Positions 34,000 to 39,324 of a DNA stretch of 64,000 nucleotides are shown piece after piece. The DNA comes from an uncultured Clostridia bacterium (GTDB lineage: Bacteria; Bacillota; Clostridia; UBA1381). The DNA lies in assembly GCA_934489015.1 (NCBI GenBank), contig CAKSSN010000009.1, positions 1-64,000 of the forward strand. The letters are read 5' to 3'. The position numbers were made by a program, and so were the translations under genes. How positions within the stretch are numbered: the stretch's first letter is position 1; each line of letters opens with the position of its first letter. Below the pieces are notes generated by a model. It saw only the letters and a program-made list of their open reading frames with translations, ran no database searches and was not told where the DNA came from.

Positions 34000-34537
34000 G
34001 ATTTTTTATTATATCATAAACAAAGTCAATCTGACATTGCGCCCTTTGCCTGTCGCCCCACATAACATAGTCAAGCACGGCAGATGCGATTGCATAAGCA
34101 AACGGACGAAGCTTATCGGGTGTACTGCCGGTTTTATGCGCTAATTTCAGAGCGAGCCTTTCATACATATAGTTTACTTCAAGCGCAATTTCACGCATTT
34201 TTTCGCTGTATTCCGGATTTGCCGCTATCTGATAAATAAACCGAATTGCATTTTTAAATCCGTCAATGTAATCGAGAATACCGCCGAAAAAGCCGTCCAA
34301 ATCATTGGCGGAAGCGAAAACATATTCAAATATTTTATCAACGGTTTTGTAAAAGCCGTATTTCGTAACCTCTGTGACAAGATTTTGTTTGTCGTCAAAC
34401 CAATAGTAAAGCGAGCCGAGCGACAGACCCGTACCCCTGCATATATCGCGCATTGATATGTTGCCGTTTGAAATAAAATATTTAAAAATCAGCTTGCGCA
34501 GACGTTCCCCATCAATGTTGTATATTGCTTCTCTCAT
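33989..34537 (-). CDS. TetR/AcrR-family regulator downstream of an invertible promoter
   Basis: A 182-residue regulator. The N-terminal HTH is recognisable in SMRDICRGTGLSLGSLYYWFDDKQNLV (shown in part: GLSLGSLYYWF), and the rest is an all-helical ligand/dimer domain. I choose the ATG at 34537 because GGAGG (34547-34551) is 9 nt upstream; a GTG 18 nt earlier is less likely. No promoter is visible between it and the inverted repeat at 34603-34622, so its expression probably depends on inversion of the 34603-34890 segment. Likely target: the adjacent secreted-protein promoter. Confidence 0.85.
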   Translation of the reverse strand: MREAIYNIDGERLRKLIFKYFISNGNISMRDICRGTGLSLGSLYYWFDDKQNLVTEVTKYGFYKTVDKIFEYVFASANDLDGFFGGILDYIDGFKNAIRFIYQIAANPEYSEKMREIALEVNYMYERLALKLAHKTGSTPDKLRPFAYAIASAVLDYVMWGDRQRAQCQIDFVYDIIKNLDN

Positions 34538-34602
34538 CGCATTTTTCCTCCGCACCTCGTTTATAAATCATTCGTTTTATTTTTAAAACAGAATATAATA
34601 CA

Positions 34603-34890
34603 ACATAATCAGTATTATGTGGTTAGAAATATAAGCTTTTGTTTTAAATTTGTGCAAAAATCTTTGAAAATAAAATATAAGCTGAAAAAATATTTATAAA
34701 AGAGCGCCCAAAAAAGACCAATTGAAAAAGTGTTATTAGATTGGTCTTGATTTTGGCGTTTATTTTTTTGCAAAATGACGAATATTTACATAAAGTTATA
34801 AAAATATTGACAAACCCGATTTTTTGTGCTATTATAGAACTGTAGAAAATATGTAAATAATTTTTATTTGCCACATAATACTGATTATGT
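34603..34890. mobile_element. Invertible promoter segment (inverton) beside a tyrosine recombinase
   Basis: Perfect 20-bp inverted repeats, ACATAATCAGTATTATGTGG at 34603-34622 and its reverse complement at 34871-34890, enclose 248 bp. Each repeat is itself two 7-bp arms around an asymmetric CAGT core, as expected of tyrosine-recombinase sites. The segment holds a plus-strand promoter, TTGACA (34807-34812), 17-bp spacer, TATTAT (34830-34835), near the right repeat, and a central terminator-like hairpin (34702-34760). As given, the promoter points to the recombinase 3' end. Inversion would place it about 100-120 bp above the TetR start. Confidence 0.8.
34702..34760. terminator. Internal hairpin of the inverton
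   Basis: The core stem AAGACCAAT / ATTGGTCTT (with outer GCGCCC/GGCGTT-type pairing) is followed by six T on the minus strand and by TTTATTTTTTT on the plus strand. It would stop recombinase read-through and insulate the promoter in either orientation. Confidence 0.65.
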
Positions 34891-34902
34891 GGTTTTTGCT
34901 TT

Positions 34903-35742
34903 TCAGCAGCGAAGCAGGCCGAGATTTTGTATTTGCCGGCGGTGAATTTCGCCTGTTTCCATAGTGTATATGCGTGTTGTGTTTATGCTTGAATGGCCGA
35001 GAATATCCGCAAGCCGCACAATATCCTTTTGAACGGAATAAAACGTGCGCGCAAAAAGGTGTCTTAAATTGTGCGGAAAAACCTTTTTCGGCGATACTCC
35101 GGCGCTTTCGCAAAGCGATTTCATCAGTTTCCATATATTCGACCTGTCAAGCGGCTTTCCTGTGCTTGTAACGAATATGGAGCCGCTTTTTATTTTTCTC
35201 GCATTTGCGTATTTCAAAAGCTCGCGGCAAAGCTTGTCCGGCAGAAAAACCTGTCTTATTTTGCCCTTGCATTTTATTTTTGCAAGCCTGCTTTTAGCGG
35301 CGGCAACCGTAACATATTTAAGCTCCGAAACACGTAGTCCGCTTGCGCATATGGTTTGCATTAAAAAATACAGCCTGTCATTGTTTTTATCCTTTGCGGC
35401 GGCAAGAAGCTTGCTGTATTCGTTTTTTGACAGCTCCTTTTCGTTGTCGGCAAAAACGCACTTTTGAATTTTAAGCGATTTGACCTTTAAGCCGTACCAT
35501 TTGTTAAATTCAAAAAAGCTGTTGACGGACGAAAGCATTGAATTAACACTCGACGGAGCATAGTTTTCCGTCAGATACGCTTTAAAATTAAGCACGTCCG
35601 ATTTGTCAAATGCCTTTTCGCCGACCCATCTGTAAAACAGCCTTATGTCACGTGCGTATTTTTCTATTGTAAGATATGATTTTTCTTCAAATTTCATATT
35701 TTCGGTGAAGCTTTCGATAAGCTTTTCAGTAATAATTTTCAT
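34903..35742 (-). CDS. Tyrosine-type site-specific recombinase
   Basis: A 279-residue XerC/FimB-like recombinase with an N-terminal SAM-like core-binding domain (1-90) and a catalytic domain. All catalytic residues are present: Arg137 (GLRVSEL), Lys161 (CKGK), His224 and Arg227 (HNLRH), His250 (LGHSS) and Tyr259. Its stop codon is 12 bp from the inverted repeat at 34871-34890, the standard placement of a dedicated invertase. A housekeeping Xer role is less likely given this context. A TTGAAT/TAAAAT promoter with an 18-bp spacer may lie at about 35755-35790. Confidence 0.92.
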   Translation of the reverse strand: MKIITEKLIESFTENMKFEEKSYLTIEKYARDIRLFYRWVGEKAFDKSDVLNFKAYLTENYAPSSVNSMLSSVNSFFEFNKWYGLKVKSLKIQKCVFADNEKELSKNEYSKLLAAAKDKNNDRLYFLMQTICASGLRVSELKYVTVAAAKSRLAKIKCKGKIRQVFLPDKLCRELLKYANARKIKSGSIFVTSTGKPLDRSNIWKLMKSLCESAGVSPKKVFPHNLRHLFARTFYSVQKDIVRLADILGHSSINTTRIYTMETGEIHRRQIQNLGLLRC

Positions 35743-35837
35743 TTTTCTAACTGTCCTTTATTTAAATTTAGTCTAATATATATTTTATCATATACTAAAA
35801 ATTAAATTCAAGTAATATTAAATTTTTCTTAAATCCC

Positions 35838-35866
35838 TTGACATATATAAATACGTGTGATAAAAT
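35838..35866 (+). promoter_or_regulatory. Promoter of the GNAT leader region
   Basis: TTGACA (35838-35843), 17-bp spacer, TAAAAT (35861-35866). Transcript would start near 35873 and carry a leader of about 370 nt before the acetyltransferase gene. Confidence 0.65.
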
Positions 35867-35928
35867 TTAGTAAATCGGATAATTCCGGTTTAATAATTTT
35901 TATAAAACATTTAAAGGAGATTTGCTTT

Positions 35929-35964
35929 TTGAAGAAAATCAATGACTTGGAGAGTGTAGCATAA
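35929..35964 (+). CDS. Possible 11-residue leader peptide
   Basis: TTG start with AAAGGAG 9 nt upstream; encodes MKKINDLESVA and stops. It ends 2 nt before a stable hairpin. Its position resembles leader peptides that control drug-resistance genes, but no direct evidence of translation exists. Confidence 0.35.
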   Translation: MKKINDLESVA

Positions 35965-35966
35965 CC

Positions 35967-36027
35967 GGGAGGTTTGCAATATTCTCTGTAAAACCTCCCT
36001 TATTGCAGTCAACAATTATCAGGAGGT
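35967..36027 (+). promoter_or_regulatory. Hairpin and alternative anti-Shine-Dalgarno pairing
   Basis: GGGAGGTTT (35967-35975) pairs perfectly with AAACCTCCC (35991-35999) around a 15-nt loop, with a weak T-tract after it. The same ACCTCC could instead pair with the strong AGGAGGT at 36021-36027. Two exclusive pairings of this kind suggest a translation switch or attenuator. Confidence 0.4.
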
Positions 36028-36209
36028 AAAAGTCTGAATAAAATCACCCATAGCACAACTTTGTGAATTTACGTACAGAGCAGTGGCGTTACCTAAATCA
36101 AAGATTTAGAACGCTGTTGCATGGCTCTCGTTTCCAAATTAAAAATTTGGACTTGAGCTCAACCACTCGCTGCAAAGCAGCACTCTGAGCGATTTTCTTT
36201 CAGACTTTT
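36028..36209. repeat. 182-bp element closed by 11-bp inverted repeats, with triloop hairpins
   Basis: AAAAGTCTGAA (36028-36038) and TTCAGACTTTT (36199-36209) close the element; pairing can extend to AAAATC/GATTTT. Inside are three perfect hairpins with AAA loops: CTAAATC/GATTTAG (36093-36109, nested in GCGTT/AACGC and AGAGC/GCTCT), CCAAATT/AATTTGG (36134-36150) and GCTGC/GCAGC (36169-36181). The overall shape is a multi-branched cloverleaf. It could be a small non-autonomous insertion element or a structured leader RNA. It has no protein-coding content. Confidence 0.5.
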
Positions 36210-36241
36210 GTGCCTTACAGTATGAAGGGATGATTATAAAA

Positions 36242-36856
36242 ATGACTATAATTCGTTTGGAAAAAAAGGAAGAACAGCGTGAGGTTGAAAATCTTGTAAG
36301 AGAAGCCTTTTGGAACGTTTACCGTCCGGGCTGCCTGGAGCATTATGTGCTTAACCGGCTCAGACAAAGCGAGGATTTTGTGCCGGAGCTTAATTTTGTA
36401 ATGGTGCGCGGCGGCAAAATCATAGGACAAAATGTTTTTGTAAAGGCGCATATCAGCGCGGATAACGGAGATAAAATCCCCATTATGACAATGGGACCTA
36501 TCTGCATAGCACCTGAAATTAAAAGGCAGGGCTACGGAAAGAAGCTTCTTGACTATTCGCTTGAGTGTGCGGCGCAATTCGGCTGCGGTGCGGTCTGCTT
36601 TGAGGGTAATATTGATTTTTACGGAAAAAGCGGATTTAAACCGGCAAGCGCTTTCGGCATAAGGTATCACGGTCTGCCGGAGGGGGCTGATTCGTCATTC
36701 TTTCTTTGCAGGGAGCTTAAGGAAGGGTATTTGGACGGTATTTGCGGAGAATACTCCACGCCTCAGATTTATTTTGTAAACGAGCAGGACGCTGAGGAAT
36801 TTGACAAGGCATTTCCTTATAAAGAAAAGCTGAAGCTTGCGGGACAGATTTTTTAA
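36242..36856 (+). CDS. GNAT-family N-acetyltransferase
   Basis: A 204-residue acetyl-CoA-dependent acetyltransferase. The acetyl-CoA loop is IKRQGYGKKLLDYS near residue 97, and the FYGKSGF motif near 140 is typical of the family. I start at 36242 since AAGGG at 36224-36228 precedes it at a usable distance; an ATG four codons earlier overlaps the ribosome site. The long leader with a possible leader peptide is unusual and hints at induced expression, for example by a compound that stalls ribosomes. Substrate unknown. Confidence 0.85.
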   Translation: MTIIRLEKKEEQREVENLVREAFWNVYRPGCLEHYVLNRLRQSEDFVPELNFVMVRGGKIIGQNVFVKAHISADNGDKIPIMTMGPICIAPEIKRQGYGKKLLDYSLECAAQFGCGAVCFEGNIDFYGKSGFKPASAFGIRYHGLPEGADSSFFLCRELKEGYLDGICGEYSTPQIYFVNEQDAEEFDKAFPYKEKLKLAGQIF

Positions 36857-36866
36857 AACGTATTCG

Positions 36867-36900
36867 GCGTCTTACCAATTCGGTAAGGCGCTGTTTTTTT
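36867..36900 (+). terminator. Terminator of the GNAT gene
   Basis: Ten-bp stem GCGTCTTACC / GGTAAGGCGC (one G-T pair), 5-nt loop, then TGTTTTTTTT. Confidence 0.85.
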
Positions 36901-36904
36901 AGGG

Positions 36905-36976
36905 TTATTGCAATTTATAACAGGTTTATTGCATCTTATAAAAACGGTTGACAAATTGCCGCAGAAAGTATATAAT
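36905..36976 (+). promoter_or_regulatory. Promoter of the GH88 gene with tandem 16-bp direct repeats
   Basis: TTGACA (36948-36953), 17-bp spacer, TATAAT (36971-36976). Directly upstream, TTATTGCAATTTATAA (36905-36920) and TTATTGCATCTTATAA (36926-36941) differ at two positions and have a 21-bp period, ending 6 bp before the -35. This is the arrangement used by AraC-type activators. Confidence 0.6.
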
Positions 36977-37032
36977 AAGCGTAAGAAATTATCCGAACGT
37001 TTGTATGCGTTCGCGTGAAAGGGAGAAATTTG

Positions 37033-38142
37033 ATGAATAATTTGGATGATGCGATTAAATTTTGCATAAAAAAGGTTGATAAGTGCATAGAAACAATGAA
37101 CGGACTTTATCCCGGCGAGGCAAGTGTTAATGAGGTTTATGAACCGATCACATATGATTTGGGAACATGGACACAGGGGTTTTGGACAGGTATGGTCTGG
37201 CTTGCCTACGAGTTTACGGGTGATGAAAAATATAAAGAGCTCGCGCTTAAGCACGTTGATGAATACAGCGACAGAATAAAGAATAAAATTGGCGTAAATC
37301 ATCATGACATGGGATTTTTATATTGCCCGTCATGCGTTGCGGCATACAAGCTTTGCGGCAGTGAAAAGGCAAAGGAAGCGGCAATTTTGGCAGCTGACAA
37401 TCTTTGCACAAGATTTAACGAAAAGGCCGGATTTATTCAGGCATGGGGCGAGGTTGGTGCTAAGGATAATTTCAGACTGATTATTGATTGTCTTCTTAAC
37501 ATTCCGCTTCTTTTCTGGGCATCTGATGTTACGGGAAATGAAAATTACCGCAGAATTGCCGAAACCCATCTGAATACGGCTGTTAAATATGTAATCCGTC
37601 CCGATGGAACAACATATCATACATATTTCTTTGATACAAAAACAGGCGAGCCGCTTCACGGTGCAACACATCAGGGCTATTCTGATGACTCGATATGGGC
37701 AAGAGGTCAGGCTTGGGGCGTTTACGGTCTTGCGCTCGGCTATCTGCACACAAAAAATCCTGAGCTCGTGGAAAAATATAAGCTTGTAACACGCACATTT
37801 ATAGAGCATTTGCCGGAGGATAATATTCCTGCATGGGATATGATATTTACCGACACAAAAACTCAGAAGGATACATCTGCCGCAGCAATCGCTGTTTGCG
37901 GAATTTTGGAGATGGACAGCCTTGTAAAAACAGATGACAGCTTTATTGAAGCTGCACATAAAATGATGGATGCGCTTCCTTCATGCTATACGGGAGAACA
38001 TTCAAACGGAATTTTGGCTCATGCCGTTTACGGCATGCCACAGAAGAACGGAATTGATGAGTGCAACATATGGGGAGATTACTACTATATGGAGGCTCTT
38101 ATGAGAATTAAAAACCCGAACTGGAATTCATACTGGAAATAA
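37033..38142 (+). CDS. Glycoside hydrolase family 88, unsaturated glucuronyl hydrolase-like
   Basis: A 369-residue cytosolic enzyme with the (alpha/alpha)6 barrel of GH88/GH105 proteins, which release unsaturated uronic acids from oligosaccharides made by polysaccharide lyases. Supporting segments are FWTGMVWLAYEFTGD, HHDMGFLYCPSCVAAY, HQGYSDDSIWARGQAWGVYG and the C-terminal WGDYYYMEALMR. The catalytic Asp pair of the family would be in HHDMGF and the YSDDSIWARG segment. Start at the ATG 37033 with AAAGGGAG 7 nt upstream. No lyase gene is in the window. Confidence 0.9.
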   Translation: MNNLDDAIKFCIKKVDKCIETMNGLYPGEASVNEVYEPITYDLGTWTQGFWTGMVWLAYEFTGDEKYKELALKHVDEYSDRIKNKIGVNHHDMGFLYCPSCVAAYKLCGSEKAKEAAILAADNLCTRFNEKAGFIQAWGEVGAKDNFRLIIDCLLNIPLLFWASDVTGNENYRRIAETHLNTAVKYVIRPDGTTYHTYFFDTKTGEPLHGATHQGYSDDSIWARGQAWGVYGLALGYLHTKNPELVEKYKLVTRTFIEHLPEDNIPAWDMIFTDTKTQKDTSAAAIAVCGILEMDSLVKTDDSFIEAAHKMMDALPSCYTGEHSNGILAHAVYGMPQKNGIDECNIWGDYYYMEALMRIKNPNWNSYWK

Positions 38143-38150
38143 AAAATAAG

Positions 38151-38176
38151 GGGCGCTGCTTGACGCAGCGCCCTTT
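38151..38176. terminator. Bidirectional terminator between GH88 and cysK
   Basis: Perfect 9-bp stem GGGCGCTGC / GCAGCGCCC with a 5-nt loop; TTTATATTTTATT on the plus strand and CTTATTTTTTATT on the minus strand. Confidence 0.85.
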
Positions 38177-38184
38177 ATATTTTA

Positions 38185-39114
38185 TTAATCTGCAAACATC
38201 GGTGTTGAAAGGTATCTGTCGCCCGTATCCGGAAGAAGTGCAACAATAACCTTGCCCTCGTTTTCCGGACGCTTTGCAAGCTCCGTTGCCGCATAAACAG
38301 CAGCTCCCGACGATATTCCTACAAGAAGTCCTTCACCTCTTGCAAGCGCTCTGCCTGTTGCAAAAGCGTCTTCGTTTTCAACAGTTATTATTTCGTCATA
38401 AACTTTTGTGTCAAGAGTATCAGGTACAAAGCCTGCTCCTATACCCTGAATTTTATGAGGTCCCGGAGTACCCTTAGACAAAACCGGTGATCCGGCAGGC
38501 TCAACAGCTACAATCTTAACATTCGGGTTCTTTGATTTAAGATATTTTCCTACGCCCGTAAGAGTTCCGCCAGTGCCTACTCCTGCTACAAATATGTCTA
38601 CCTTGCCGTCCGTATCTTCCCAGATTTCGGGGCCTGTTGTAGCAAAATGTGCGGCGGGGTTAGCCTGGTTTACAAACTGACCCGGAATAAAGCTGCCCGG
38701 AGTTTGATCGGCAAGCTCCTGTGCCTTTTCAATTGCGCCCTTCATGCCCTTTGCTCCGTCTGTGAGAACGAGCTCGGCGCCGTATGCTTTAAGAAGATTT
38801 CTTCTTTCAACGCTCATTGTTTCCGGCATTGTGAGAATTATTTTATAGCCCCTTGAAGCCGCAACGGCTGCAAGACCGATTCCCGTATTTCCGCTTGTCG
38901 GCTCTATAATAACCGAGCCGGGCTTTAAAAGACCCTTTTCTTCCGCATCGTCAATCATTGCTCTTGCAATTCTGTCTTTAACGCTGCCGGCAGGATTGAA
39001 ATATTCAAGCTTTGTGTATATATCTGCTTTAAGATTGTTGTTCTTTATGTAATTTGAAATTTTAAGCAGCGGAGTTTTTCCTATTAAATCTGTAATTTTT
39101 TCATATACCTTCAT
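38185..39114 (-). CDS. cysK: Cysteine synthase (O-acetylserine sulfhydrylase)
   Basis: A 309-residue pyridoxal-phosphate enzyme that makes cysteine from O-acetylserine and sulfide. The PLP lysine is Lys46 in FNPAGSVKDR; the substrate loop TSGNTGIG and the phosphate-binding GTGGTLTG are clear. Full length. The 5' region is unusually regulated: consensus promoter, palindrome over the start site, and a 9-residue leader peptide ending in Cys. An orphan mobile-element gene is inserted just upstream on the other strand. Confidence 0.96.
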   Translation of the reverse strand: MKVYEKITDLIGKTPLLKISNYIKNNNLKADIYTKLEYFNPAGSVKDRIARAMIDDAEEKGLLKPGSVIIEPTSGNTGIGLAAVAASRGYKIILTMPETMSVERRNLLKAYGAELVLTDGAKGMKGAIEKAQELADQTPGSFIPGQFVNQANPAAHFATTGPEIWEDTDGKVDIFVAGVGTGGTLTGVGKYLKSKNPNVKIVAVEPAGSPVLSKGTPGPHKIQGIGAGFVPDTLDTKVYDEIITVENEDAFATGRALARGEGLLVGISSGAAVYAATELAKRPENEGKVIVALLPDTGDRYLSTPMFAD

Positions 39115-39170
39115 AATAAATTATCCTTTCTGATTATAAAATGCTAATAAATAAGTTCTTCATTTTTAAG

Positions 39171-39200
39171 TCAACATCGTTTCAAAAAAAGCTTTTTCAT
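39171..39200 (-). CDS. Leader peptide of cysK ending in cysteine
   Basis: A 9-codon frame, MKKLFLKRC then TGA, with a perfect GGAGG (39209-39213) 8 nt upstream. It lies within the cysK transcript and ends 56 nt before the cysK start. The last sense codon is TGT (Cys), so ribosome behaviour at this codon could report cysteine supply. No terminator follows, so control would be at translation or mRNA level. Confidence 0.55.
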   Translation of the reverse strand: MKKLFLKRC

Positions 39201-39223
39201 ATTATCAGCCTCCATATACCTGC

Positions 39224-39277
39224 ATAACCTATCTACTTTATAGGTTATATTATATCACCATTACTTTTATTTGTCAA
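39224..39277 (-). promoter_or_regulatory. cysK promoter with operator palindrome over the start site
   Basis: Minus-strand TTGACA (39272-39277), 17-bp spacer, TATAAT (39249-39254). Immediately downstream ATAACCTAT and ATAGGTTAT (39240-39248 and 39224-39232) form a perfect 9-bp palindrome with a 7-bp spacer that covers the predicted start near 39242. A cysteine repressor of the Rrf2/CymR type is a reasonable candidate. Confidence 0.65.
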
Positions 39278-39324
39278 TACCTTTTTGAAAATTTTTTAAA
39301 AATTTTTTTGTTTGCATTATTTAT

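Noticed and set aside
34903..35742. Reading the tyrosine recombinase as housekeeping XerC/XerD or a phage integrase
   Set aside because: It directly adjoins perfect inverted repeats with a promoter, there is no dif-like site or attachment-site pair, and no phage genes are present.
39115..39300. A T-box or SAM riboswitch before cysK
   Set aside because: The leader is only about 130 nt, has no T-box sequence, no kink-turn pattern and no terminator; the short leader frame and operator explain it better.
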